Shown here: positions 1 to 11,165 of the stretch, piece by piece
How positions within the stretch are numbered: the stretch's first letter is position 1
How the letters are laid out: each line of letters begins with the position of its first letter
Source: Linyphia triangularis
Lineage: Eukaryota > Arthropoda > Arachnida > Araneae > Linyphiidae
Direction: 5' to 3'
DNA: 64,000 nucleotides
Assembly: GCA_963978545.1 (NCBI GenBank)
Contig: OZ021727.1
Location: 94,244,762 to 94,308,761 of the forward strand
Program-made: the position numbers and the translations under genes
Notes under the pieces: generated by a model
Seen by the model: only the letters and a program-made list of their open reading frames with translations
Told to the model about the DNA's origin: nothing
The model's database searches: none

Positions 1-77
1 ATGCTCTGGCCTTTTGAGTTTAGATTTCGGGTGTGGTATGAACTATTGACACTTTTGCCTCGAAAATTATCTTTAGA

Positions 78-258
78 TTGGTTGGTTGTTTTCAGATTAT
101 CTGGCACCGTCAGCCACACGAGGGTTATAATGCGCCGAAACATTCATCATTAGACAAGCCAACATACATTTACAAACACCCATGCCTAACATGGGACTCG
201 AACATGCAACCTCGCTGTTCAGAAGCCAGCACGCTAACCACTAAACCGTTTGGTGGGC
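78..258 (-). mobile_element. tRNA-derived SINE, copy 1
   Basis: Read on the - strand, this has a tRNA-like head with an A box (TAGTGGTTAGCG) and a B box (GTTCGAGTCC), then a body ending in AATCTGAAAACAACCAA. It is a close relative of the + strand copy at 45722-45900. It is flanked by a 13-bp target duplication with one mismatch, AATTATCTTTAGA (65-77) and AATTATTTTTAGA (259-271). The A/T-rich duplication fits LINE-assisted insertion. The short open frame through it is an artefact of the element. Confidence 0.88.
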
Positions 259-296
259 AATTATTTTTAGAAATTTGATAATTTAAGGTTGTATGT

Positions 297-498
297 GCAT
301 TCACCCCGTTTACGTGAAATCGCTTAACATGAAATCCCGTTTACGTGAAATCGCTTAACATGAAATCCCGTTTAACGCGAAGTAAAAGCAGTTCTCCGAA
401 CTTAAAACTTAAAGTTAATTTATTCATTTAACATAAAATTCTGTTAACATGAACAATTTCGGCTGCTCAATTCACTTCGCGTTAACGGGGTTTGACTG
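297..498. mobile_element. Tigger/pogo-like MITE
   Basis: The right end, read inwards, is CAGTCAAACCCCGTTAACGC, followed outside by TA (499-500). The left end near 297 reads CATTCACCCCGTTTACGTGA, a diverged match. Both ends continue as alternating CGTTAAC/GTGAA-type sequence, and the left half contains a tandem 30-bp duplication (about 306-367). CAGT...AACCCCGTT ends with TA duplication are typical of Tigger/pogo-derived MITEs. No coding sequence remains. Confidence 0.6.
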
Positions 499-1105
499 TA
501 ATTATTTGATAATAATTTTTTATACGAATATAGAAAGCCATTCTATTTTTTTTATGTAAAAATGTTAAGAAAAATACATTATTCCCTTTAACGAAGTAAT
601 TCTCAAAGGATCGTACTTTTGAAATAGAGTTTTTCGCTATTCAAAATCTCTAACAAAATAAATTTATTTCAAACATATACTGAATTTAGTTTCCGAGTTA
701 ATAATGAATCCACCTTACGTATTTTACAGTTGTCTTTCTGAACGTGAAATAACAATTGATGGTTAAATATATCTTATATATTTTCCCACCAACTATTTTA
801 GAATAAATAGCTATTGGAAAATTTAGACGATAAATCAATAAAAAGATAGCGTAGAAGAGTGTCTGAATATGTAGCTTCATTTTTTGTATTGTTAAAATAT
901 GTCTTCGCGTTTCCCCTTGATTTTTTTTTTATTTCAATGCCGAAAGTCTTTTAAATATTCAGTTTCCTGATTTATATTCGCCAGTTCATGAGATAAGCCA
1001 TCGGATTGGAACAGAAAAGGATTTTTTTTTAGCGGAATAGTATCCGCTAGTTTTTATGTTCTTTTAATTTGTTTATTTTTGTAATTTATCTCGTAGGGGG
1101 AGACT

Positions 1106-1143
1106 GGAACAAAACCCTTTTTGTTTGGTGCTAGTTTTGTTCC
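1106..1143. repeat. Inverted repeat (10-bp perfect stem)
   Basis: GGAACAAAAC at 1106-1115 is the exact reverse complement of GTTTTGTTCC at 1134-1143, with an 18-base spacer. It may be a transposon end or chance. No function is assigned. Confidence 0.5.
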
Positions 1144-2185
1144 GCTTCGTAAAGTTTTTTTTTTTATCTTGTTTTAATGCGGTGCGCTGCGTGAAATATG
1201 AGGAGAAAGACGCATTAAAATATTTGCGTAGCTGTTTCGATGCAGTGGTCGGTGTAAAAAAAGGGGGAAGTTGCAGAAATTGCATGACCTTGCATTTTGG
1301 CGTGCTGATTTTTTTTTATTTAGAAAGTTTAAAAACTGATTGCGAAATAGTATTAAAATTTTATAACGTGCTGTAACAGTTATGCATATTTGGAAAATCA
1401 AATTGCCAGATAAATATAATATAAAAAAAAAAAAAATTTCAGGAGTCGCAAGGCATTTAAAAAGTCCTTAAGAACAACTTATCTTATGAAAGGGCTCTTG
1501 AAGTTCTCATTTTTCATCTTTGATACTTAATTTTGAATTGCACATTTTTTTTTTCCTTAATAAATTTTTTTTAACCATCCCAAAATTAATTTTGTTATTT
1601 CATCCATTTACCGGTCTGGATCCATCTTTTATTTGTGAAAAAGATTTATCTGCTAAGTTGCTGGGAATCACTGATTTCTAGGAAGAATACTTTACTGTTA
1701 AACTTAGAAAAAAAAAGTTGCTTCAGTTGCGTAAATAAAATTTTATTTAATGTTATTTAAATTGCTTATTTGTCAATTTTAATTCTTATAATGTAATGTT
1801 TAGAGTGTATGATGTGTAAAATATCGATGAGTTTTGGTCTCTATAAGCTTATAAATAAGGAGGTCCATAAAAATTTAAAAGGCCATTAAAAATTCCTTAA
1901 AAACTGCTTATTTTTTAACTGTATGAACTCTGATTTAATAAAATGCTAAACTTGAATAAATTATTTTACATGATTAATTAAAGTGGTTTTATTTTGAAGT
2001 TTAAAGTAATAATATTCTTTTTTTGTACACACTACCTTAACAATACAAATTTATTCAAATTTAAACTTTTATTTGGTCTTCGCGAAAGATTGAAACTCTA
2101 AGTTCATAATTCCTAAAGTCTGCATTTCATTTGAAGTCTTTTAATTTATACAAATTGTTTTGAAAATAAATTTATTTTCAGTAAA

Positions 2186-2452
2186 CAGGGTTCCCACGAA
2201 CATTGAAAGTCATTAAAAGTGCTTAATATTTTTGAACTTGTTTTCAAGGTCTTGGAAAATGCTTAAAGGTGCTTAAAAGTCCTTGAAAATATTTAGAGGT
2301 CCTTAAAAGTCCTTAATTTTTGCAGATATTGTGTGCCCCAACTGCAAAATTCATAAAATACAACTCAGACTTGCTATACCCGCGTGACCGCCAATTATCT
2401 GCACCGTATCGGAATTCTCTGTCATATTTGTATTACGCATGCACCAACTTCA
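2186..2452 (+). mobile_element. hAT-like MITE family 2, truncated copy
   Basis: It starts with CAGGGTTCCCAC and carries the family's internal CTTAAAAGTCCTT reiterations and the ACTTGCTA-CCCGCGTGACCGCC segment. It breaks off at about 2452, where a family-3 element begins. Intact relatives are at 12532-12917 and 16109-16523. Confidence 0.75.
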
Positions 2453-2850
2453 CGGTGGGTACAGAACCGGGAAAACCTGGAAATGTTAGAGAATTTTTTT
2501 TAATTTCATGAAAATCAGGGGAAATTTGTATTGTTGAAGGCACGTTCATTCGTATTTTGGCTCTGTTTATCCGGAGATTTGTGGTGATAATCGTTACAAA
2601 TTTAATGTTACGAAATAGTTTCAACTTTTCATTACCAGAAAAACTATTTAAAAAAAATTAATTATTTGTATATTATCTCTTTAGCATACATGTTCTATTT
2701 GATCAGGGTGGTCTAAATATCTGGAGAACCCAAGAAAATTGAGGAAGTTTGAAAAAAAGTTTGCCACAAAATCGGAGAATTTCTTAGAAATATATCAAAG
2801 AAATCAGAGAATTATCAGGGAACTTTTTTTCCTGAATTTTGTGGCCACCA
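2453..2850. mobile_element. hAT-like MITE family 3, copy 1, probably nested in family 2
   Basis: It begins around GGTGGGTACAGAACC and ends TTTTGTGGCCACC. The interior matches 4277-4668 along its length (shared CGTATTTTGG, ATTATCTCTTT, GTTCTATTTGATC and others). It starts exactly where the family-2 copy stops, and AACTT occurs on both sides, which suggests insertion into the older element. Confidence 0.7.
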
Positions 2851-3241
2851 TGAACTTGCAACTTTTTGGTCTGTCAAATTTTAACTGTCAAATTCGTTTA
2901 GTAAATACTCTCAATTTAAATAAATAAATAACTCAAATATTAAAAACGAATAATAGCTGAATGTGGGATCTTCGGCTAAATGTTGATCTTGTAAAATAAA
3001 GAACGATTTTATTTTGAAAAATAAATTATATTAGGTTTGTATTATATTTACATGCCGATTGTTCTATCATTTTACTTTTAAACAATCATTGCGAGTATGA
3101 CACTACTGTTTCTCATTCTTTTTTAATTTTTTAAAATCTTTTTCAATGATTGGTGACTGTTATTTACTGAACTAAAATTTAAATTTAGGAAATATCGATG
3201 CCTAAAACAAAATGATGTTATTAAAAAATATTCATCTAGAC

Positions 3242-3938
3242 CAGCGTTAGCCACTGCGCGGCGAGCGGGCCAGATTTTTCTGCGGGCCGCCACCACCAGC
3301 CCAGAAGATTGAAAAAAAAAAAAAAAAAATCGAATTCCACGGTACGAACTATTTTTTTTTTTTTTTTACATAATTGTAATTTATTCAAAATAGTATGTAT
3401 TAACTAAGTAGAATATAGTTCTCCACTACGTGCTCGAAGAAATTATACGAAGAAGCTTTCAGCAAGGTGGTTTTCACCAAGAGTAAATACAGTAAAAACT
3501 TAACTGAATCTCATTTGGACAATTTATTAAGATTGGCTGCTATAAATACTATGACAGACAACGACTCTATCATAAAATGAATTGAACGACTTCGACCGCC
3601 ATCGTCTTACAAATTATATCAAGTAAAATGGAGTAATCTGGAAGTACAGTTTAAATTATTTTATTAAAAGTTAGATCAAGTCGCATTGACACGTTGGAAC
3701 AAAGGATTTATTTCTTTTTTAGACTTTAATTTACTAATAATGAACAGTATTATATTTTAATTATTTGATAAAAGGAATCAAATAGTAATTGTAATTTTAT
3801 TAAAATAAAATAAAAAAATTAATATTTTTTTTTTCAGTTTAATAATAATTAAAGATACGTATTTAATTGCATCCAGCCCGCGAAAAGTTCCAATATAAGT
3901 GATACAGGCCGCCTCTAAAATGTTAGTGGCGAACGCTG
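3242..3938 (+). mobile_element. hAT (Buster/ZBED-like) non-autonomous element, copy 1
   Basis: A 697-bp element with ends CAGCGTTAGCCACT and AGTGGCGAACGCTG, flanked by ATCTAGAC (3234-3241) and ATCTAGAT (3939-3946), an 8-bp target duplication with one mismatch. GC-rich ends (GCGGGCCGCC and its counterpart) enclose an AT-rich middle. It is in inverted orientation to the copy at 15045-15698. Confidence 0.9.
3455..3580 (+). pseudogene. Remnant of hAT transposase C terminus
   Basis: The frame reads AFSKVVFTKSKYSKNLTESH and continues HLDNLLRLAAINT to an in-frame TGA. The K-S-K-x-x-x-x-L-T-x-x-H-L-x-x-L-L-R-L pattern is what I know from the C-terminal dimerisation region of hAT transposases and ZBED/GTF2IRD2-type relatives. 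The rest of the transposase (DDE core, BED finger) is missing. The second copy encodes the same segment on the opposite strand, with a stop at the equivalent place, so the fragment belonged to the amplified element. Confidence 0.75.
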
Positions 3939-4276
3939 ATCTAGATTTATTATTTTCAAAAATACTTTTTGTTGCTGGTTTTGGAAAGTAGTTGAAGCCT
4001 TTAGGTTTTGTGTAGTTATACCAAATGTAGTGTGTGTGATCTTGTGAAAAGCTATGTTCATATACTTATCGTAAATTAGACAAAACCGGATTTTGATCGA
4101 CGTTTTGATACATCAAATGGCTTTTCTTCACGAATTACCATATTTGTCATTCTGATGAAAAAAATTCAAATGTTTTGATACTATTATTCAAGGATGTCGA
4201 ACTTAATCGAAAGTTCCGATTTAATTTCTGCCTTACAGAACCTCAAAACGCTAATTTTCAACGCAATTACTCCATA

Positions 4277-4668
4277 TAGTGGCCACAGATCCTGGAAATC
4301 AGGGAAATGCCAGGGAGCTTTCTGATTCGGTGAAATGTCTAGTAATTTTTTAAAGTTTAGCGAAAATCGGGAAATTTTTCAATGGTTTTGTAGGTACGTT
4401 TCTCCGTTCAACCGTATTTTGGAGCCATTTTCCCGGAGAAATTTGGTAATTGTTAGAAGTTTCATGTTACGGTAAACTTTAAACTTTTTTTTACTGCAAA
4501 AGCTATTTTAAAAAAATTGGCATATTATCTCTTTGGCATAAATGTTCTATTTGATCGAAACTACTGAAAAAATTGGAGAAATTTGATAAAAAAAAGTTTT
4601 TCTTTAAAATCGGGGGATTTTTTAGAAATCTGTCAAGAGAACTTTTCCCCTGAATTTTGTGGCCACTG
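4277..4668. mobile_element. hAT-like MITE family 3, copy 2
   Basis: The ends TAGTGGCCACA and TGTGGCCACTG are inverted repeats. CTCCATA before and CTCCAGA after form an imperfect target duplication. There is no coding sequence. It is diverged from the copy at 2453-2850 but collinear with it. Confidence 0.75.
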
Positions 4669-6900
4669 CTCCAGAACTGCCTATTTTAGCAATTCAATCA
4701 CGTAAATATATAACTTTTTCACGAATAGAAACGGAAATGAAACATTTTTAAGTATAAAATCAGATATTTAATTAATTTACTAAATAAAGAAATAATAATC
4801 TGCATTTTGCAGTGCTGATATTTTTTCTTTTGATGTATTTTGAATTTCACTTTAATTGCTTACCTTCTTAAAAAAATAAATATTTTAAACTACTTTATAA
4901 AAATGATAAACAATGTTCTCAATAAGGTAGTTGGTTCCAAAATTGATAACTATTGCTCTAATTTGAAAATTATACTGCTCCAAAACTGATCTGTTTCAAA
5001 TTTCTTGTTATTTTTCTTAATTCTTCTTCTCAATGTCTTAACTTTTGAAGATCTAAACACTGCTCCAAAACCGTTGAACATAGACAACAACCCTGTATGA
5101 TGAAAAAGAAAGAAGAAGAAAATTAGCAATACAAATAAATTTAAACACTTTTTTTTAAATAAATTATGAGGGAACTTCGAAGGGAATGCTAAATTTTAAC
5201 CTTGAAATACTCGTATTTGGTAAAGTTATTCTTAGAATTAAAATATTAATTAATAGATTTTGATAAACACATTAATAAAGATAAAAATGAAAAAGTTTTC
5301 TAACTATTGATAAAAAGAGACAATTTTTTTTTTGCATAAACATTCTACTTCAAATATGTAACGATAACAACCTATTTCGTATAATTGTAAAAACAATTTC
5401 TAAACATCACTTTTAAAATGAAATATTTAAAAATGAATAAAAATGAAAATGGGATGTTAAATACTTTCTCTGTGATATATATAGTTAAAACGAACTTTTA
5501 AATTCCTTTCACTTGATTTTATTAAAAAGTATATCAAATAAATTTGTAAATTATTTCCCTGTTATTTAAATTTTATTTTTACCCTGTAAAAAAAATAAGA
5601 ATTGTAGTTATCTTTTTTTATAAATAGAAAAATAAATTAGTTGTAGAGTAATAGATAAAATATGCTATTTAATCTAATATGCCATTTCAATTGTATTTGT
5701 TATACTTTTCAAAATTTCATTTGAATGTCCAAATTTTGGATTCAATAATTTACCCTACTTAATCAACTGTACTTCGAAGCTACAAAATTAAAATCTACAA
5801 TTCAGCAGAATTTTCAAGGTTCAAATGTAAATTTTTATTTTTATTATGAGTACATTTCTATTTAGATGCTAATAAGGATAGTAAATATAGAAAATATATC
5901 TGAGTGATCATTGATTATCAGAGAATACTTAAATTTAATTGTTCTAATTCAACCATTTTGAATAAATAGGTGAAAAGTTAAAAATAACCTTGTTTAACTT
6001 TCTGTGTGTTTATACTGTTGTCTTTAAAGTGAGTGCAACACATAAAATTTTAACTTTCGTTTTTTATTTATATAAAATCATAATGTGTGTAAAATTTGGC
6101 TAAAATAATTTTTAAAAAAATACAAATTCGGTCTCAATTCATAATCACATTTTACGTAACAAGTTTTAAATGAAGATAGTTTAAAGTACATTCAAAGAGA
6201 AAATGCAAATCAAACGTTTACTGGTGATCTAATGGTCTAATTCTTACACACTCATTGAAAACTATAAGTGTCTAAGAATCTTTAAAAATCGAAAAATTGA
6301 TTTATTGAGATCGTCACAATGTTTGCAATCAGTACTCTAGCATCCTTTACTTAATTGATGAATGATGAAAGGATGAGGTTTAAATATAAATTCATTACTT
6401 TTATACAAATTTGGTTTAAATTCATAATTGCATAATCTTATAATTCCTACAATCAAATGAATATATTCACATTGGAAGCTATGTTAAAGGCAATTTAAGT
6501 TATCTGAATATAGATTCTACAAAGAAATCAAAAGTATATCATGCGATTCAATGTTTTTCACAATCAAGACGCAACTCTGGGACGTCTTTTATTTGAAGGA
6601 ATCTTCCCTTGAATTTAAATTCTTCTGAGGAATATGAGTTAATTTTTGGGGATAGTTGAACACTTGTGTAACTATTTTTGGCGATGAAAAATAAATGTAC
6701 AAATATTCAGTCATTAAAATTTTGGTAGGAACTAATGAAGTTTCATATTGGACGTCCTTCGCTTTCATCAAGAATTTGTCAGAGAATTTACTTTCAATCG
6801 TTGAAATTAAATTTGTGTTGCATTGAAAAGATAAGAAACGACGAGAGAAATTCAATAAGAGAAAGAAATCTCCCCCGTTATTACCATAATTTTACTCCGT
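4669..6900. other. AT-rich intronic stretch, nothing recognised
   Basis: Very AT-rich DNA without a convincing open frame, repeat pair or GC-richer island. The 88-codon minus-strand open frame at 6589-6855 has no recognised domain and is not called. Confidence 0.5.
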
Positions 6901-6908
6901 TCCTCTCT

Positions 6909-6915
6909 CTCTCTC

Positions 6916-6946
<31 letters not shown>

Positions 6947-6949
6947 TAT

Positions 6950-6988
<39 letters not shown>
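6909..6988. repeat. (CT)n followed by poly(T) tracts
   Basis: A short CTCTCT run leads into two long T runs separated by AAATTTATATTCAAA. Open frames ending in poly-Phe or poly-Lys here are artefacts. Confidence 0.9.
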
Positions 6989-6994
<6 letters not shown>

Positions 6995-7539
6995 AATCCA
7001 TCTCATTAATTTTTTTAGGAAATTTACAAACGAATTGAACTTGTTAAAAAAAATAGTTGAATTAATTACATTTTCATCTATTAATGCAAAGTACGGTTGA
7101 TCGAGAAATGTGATAGGAATTAAAACTTTTGGGTGCTGAATTGGGAACGAATATTTAAAACTAAAACATTCATTCATGTGTGTTATGGTTGCATTTATAA
7201 AAGAAACAATAAAATAGCACAATACGGTACAACACATTAAAGATTCATTAAAAAAATGCTGTGCAATCAAGCGTTTCAAACAACTGGTAGTTTAATTTCT
7301 ATTTTAATTAAATAACTGTAAATAGGTATAGTACAAAGCCGAAGAGCAAATGTAAGATAAATGTTTACTGAATATTGCGGGTATCTATTTATATTTCATT
7401 GAGAAATTTAATTCGTGCGTATGAGACGGATATTATTAAGAAAGTGTATAATGTTCAGACATTTATATATTACGTTACTACTCTACATTTTTTTTCTTAC
7501 TCAATTTGTACTCTACCCCCTTTGGAAAGAAAAAAAATA

Positions 7540-7800
7540 GTGTTGTAGCTGTGGAGTGGCGCATCCATAATGACAACGAGGCGGTTCTTATCTCCCGTCA
7601 TGTAGACTGGTGGTCGTCCCCTCTTATCTTCCGCCTCACCTTCATTAAATGATAAGAAGGACCATTCTACACGCCTCGTATCTCACCGCGCGACATCTCG
7701 CCGAAGGTATGACGGATGGACACTGATGAAGAACCTTTAATCAAAGGCATGTCGGAGGAGTTGTATTGATCGGGAGTGCTCTTTCAATGCATGCCTATAA
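7540..7800. promoter_or_regulatory. GC-richer intronic island with a GATA-motif cluster
   Basis: This block stands out from the AT-rich intron by higher GC and CpG content. It has GATA-type sites at 7587-7593 (CTTATCT), 7623-7630 (CTTATCTT) and 7650-7656 (TGATAAG). In Hox introns such islands are often conserved enhancers. This is composition and motif evidence only. Confidence 0.3.
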
Positions 7801-8689
7801 CAGCGGCTGCATTCGCCCTAAAATTCCTATAATTTTTGTTCCTTCCTAAAATTGTATTTAAATGTTTCGATAATTCTTTAAAAAATCTCCGAAACCCTCT
7901 TAAAATCCCCGATATTCCGCCCTATTAGAAAAGTGGATTATTTAAATTCACATGTTTGGCCAAAACAGTATAATTATTTAAGTAGATAACTGTTATTTTA
8001 CTAAAAAGTTGTTTGAATTTTAATTTTTTGAAAATTGGTGGGTTTTTTCTGGTATTAAAACATGAATATGTCTGCAATAGGAACGTATGTCAGCTTCATA
8101 AGAAATATCCTTAAATATTTTTGAATTATCCATAAAACTTAAGGAATTTTCTCTGAAATTTTTGGAATCATACCTAAAATTCCTGTCTAAATTTTTTAGA
8201 AAACACACTGCTCCCCCTGCCATAGCAAGTCTAGTTTTTCTGTTTATTAGTCTCTTGTATGATGGACCAAAAATCAGAAAAGATAACTTAAATACTACAA
8301 GTGTACAGTTTCAATTGAAAGAGTGCCCTTGCTAGGTCATCATGGGAAAAGTATTTTAATTAAAAGTTCATAACATTCAGTTTTTCCTTTTAACTAACAC
8401 TAGGGGTGTAGAACAACGCACAACTTTCAATTACACTATATTACTGACGTGGATTTGTGTCATTTACCGTTTTTATATTTTCATCAGTCATTTAGCAAAA
8501 ATGGCCAGTTTGGCATTATTTTTTGCGATAATTTTTATACGTAATCTTTAAAAAAAAAAAAAATTTAAACTGAGGAGAGAAGAAAAAACGATCATTGATG
8601 AGGTATGCTCAAAGAAAGAGAACTCGGTGTTAAAGACATTCGTTTTTCAACTTTTTACACCACTAAAGTATTTTACGGGAATTTCGGAG

Positions 8690-8960
8690 TTGGGGATGTT
8701 TAGAACACCTTAAGAGACATCACCAAACTGATTTTGAACAAAAATCTTTTGAGCCGTTTTTTAGCAATTACTGTAAAACATGATTTTCTCCATGGCAGCT
8801 ACCTTATGCGCATGTGAGATTTTGACGAAAACCTTAATGGTAGGGCCCTGTGCCGTCAACCCGCACACCAAATTTGAACTTCGTAGGTCAATTTGTTCGG
8901 GAGTTGTGCTGACCACGTACACGCAGGCAGACATTTTTTCCAGATCACTTTTTTGAAATC
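8690..8960. repeat. Possible old transposon internal or 3' segment
   Basis: It contains CAAATTTGAACTTCGTAGG and a later CGTACACGCAGGCAGACA, a style seen near the 3' ends of dispersed repeats in many animal genomes. No second copy was found in this window, so the call rests on resemblance alone. Confidence 0.25.
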
Positions 8961-9644
8961 AGGATGTTCCAAAAACGTTAAGAAAGGCAACAAAAAATTA
9001 AATTATAATAATAATAATTTTTTTTATCGAATACTAGCATTACGCTATGTATACATATGGGTAATTGAAAGTAAAAAATTATACTGCAAAAGAGAGCTAT
9101 GATATACTCAAAATGCAAGTATACTTGTTTTACTTAAAAATGAGAAATCGTATATTAATCTATTTCTAAAGCATCAATAAAAATGGTACTCAGATTAGTG
9201 TTTTCATTTTTAAAAGATTTTAGAAAAATATGTTTCGAAGATAAGAATTATCGCACTTTTATTTTGTCGAAGGACAAAAAAATTGACGCTTGCTAAACAA
9301 TTTGCACTTTAAACTAAAAAAATAACATTCCCTTATCATTTTGAAGGGGGGGGAGGGGGTAAAAGGACTTTGGCGAGCTAGTTATCAGAAGTTACGCTAA
9401 TTAATACGGGTAGTATACATGAAAATATTTGATTGAATTAATTGTATTAATTAATTAAAAAAAAGTAAATAAGTACATTTGTTACTTATAATAGAAACAA
9501 AATTTTGTGTAGATATCATAGCCACTATATATATACTTGTATCCGCAAATGTTTGGAGGCTTTTGGATTATATTGTTTACTATCGTACATGCTAGTTGAT
9601 GAAAGTTTCTATTTTATTAATATCTAGCTCTTATTTCTTTGATT

Positions 9645-10080
9645 TGTATACTCTTTAATTCTTCTAGTCATACTGTAACCTAAGTTTTTTGATTTATATA
9701 AACAAAGAAAGCTAAAGTCTTTTACTGTACTCTTTTATTCTTCTAGTCATACTGTAACTTAAGTTCTTTGATTTATATAAATAAAGAAATCTAAACTCTT
9801 TTACTGTACTCTTTTATTCTTCTAGTCATACTGTAAATTAAGTTCTTTTGATTTATCTAAACAAAGAAAGCTACACTTTAACTGTACTCTTTTATTCTTC
9901 TAGTCATACTGTAACTTAAGTTCTTTGATTTATATAAATAAAGAAATCTAAACTCTTTTACTGTACTCTTTTATTCTTCTAGTCATACTGTAAATTAAGT
10001 TCTTTTGATTTATCTAAACAAAGAAAGCTACACTTTAACTGTACTCTTTTATTCTTCTAGTCATACTGTAACTTAAGTTC
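9645..10080 (+). repeat. Minisatellite, 78/79-bp units with a dimeric higher-order pattern
   Basis: Units start with TGTACTCTTTTATTCTTC at 9726, 9805, 9883, 9962 and 10040, with lengths 79, 78, 79 and 78 bp, plus a diverged first unit (9645-9725) and a partial last unit. Types alternate: one has AAATAAAGAAATCTAAACTC, the other AAACAAAGAAAGCTACAC. Units 2+3 repeat as 4+5 almost unchanged, so a 157-bp dimer has duplicated. Confidence 0.93.
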
Positions 10081-10081
10081 A

Positions 10082-11030
10082 ATCAATAAAATTTATCATT
10101 AAGAATGCATTAAATATTAAGACTACATATTCTTATTCCGTATGACATCTTGCCAAAAGTATAAAAGATGACTCTTGAATCTATTACATATTCAGCCGTT
10201 GGTCGTGAAGTGAATTCGTTAGTTCTGTAATTGATTGTTGTACAAGATTTGATTAAAAAAACTTAAGCACACCTTTTTGTTATGTAGCTAGGATTCATAA
10301 GTTTTAAAAAATCATAAGCGTATTAGTAACAAAACAGTATTTTTATAATTAAGAAGTAAGCTTATGATCTGGAATATTATACCTAAATGTATGCATACAG
10401 CCCCGTACTAAAATTTCGAAAGTTTATTTTTTAAATATTATAAAATTGTCTAATAGTTTTTCCTACTACTTTACATCATACTTTTTTATTAGTTTTCGGT
10501 GAAATTGCATGTGTTTGTAAAAACCAATTACCTAAATGCCACTAAAATTAACATTTCCTTTGCTTAAAATAAATATAATATTCAATTCAGTTTGAAGTTC
10601 GCAAGCAAAGTATATTTAAACTTCAAGAAACCAAAGCAATAACTTGTGGATAAGTTTTGTTAAGTTTATAACACGCTTTACATTGATAAAAAAAATTATA
10701 TCTCTCTTATGAGTCTTTCAGTATGAAAAGAAATTGAATTATAAAATATTTGTCACCGTAGTTCAGGTCAATCTAACTTGATGCTAACTACCCAGACGAA
10801 AATACACTATCTGGACGCTTTGATTGTCTGCAAAGAATTCGCAGTCAATCAGAGCCTTTACTAAACCTATTACTTTACCAAATTAGGTGAGCCCAAACTG
10901 TAACAAAAGTATTAAATTAAATAATGATTAGTATTTAATTAAATCTCTCCGCATAAAAGTTCGCTATCGTGCAATTAGTATTGAGGCAATTGAAAAGTCT
11001 TCTTAAAATGCGAAAAAAATAACTGCTTAT
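10082..11030. other. AT-rich intronic stretch with one hairpin
   Basis: No gene or repeat pair was recognised. Around 10820-10850, TGATTGTCTGC and GCAGTCAATCA form an 11-bp inverted repeat with one mismatch. TGATTG resembles half of a PBC (Extradenticle) site, which may be chance. Confidence 0.4.
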
Positions 11031-11036
11031 TAACTA

Positions 11037-11165
11037 CCAGGGGTGAAAATCTTCCGCTTTTACGCGTATTTCCCTTTTTTTTTTCCTGGGAAGTTCTGCA
11101 TTTTCTACATTTTTATTATTTTTAGAGGGCTTTATCAGACTAAACTTGCCTAAAATCCTCTTATT
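11037..11165 (+). repeat. Dispersed repeat, copy 1 (pair with 48813-48925)
   Basis: GGGGTGAAAATC, a run with TTTTTATTATTTTTAG, and AAACTTGCCTAAAATCCTC recur in the same order at 48813-48925. It is an old, unclassified dispersed repeat. Confidence 0.6.

Noticed and set aside
1125..1376. 83-codon plus-strand frame with Cys and repeated FNAV/FDAV words
   Set aside because: Starts within a hairpin and T-runs, is overlapped by two minus-strand frames, and shows no domain or splice support.
1440..1920. Further copies of the family-2 MITE (AAAGTCCTTAAGAAC and AGGTCCATAAAAATTT words)
   Set aside because: Only short A-rich words match. No ends or GC-containing core of the family are present.
6589..7279. 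Minus-strand frames of 88 and 109 codons
   Set aside because: Composition follows the AT-rich DNA, one runs into poly-Lys from the T-tract, and no motif was recognised.
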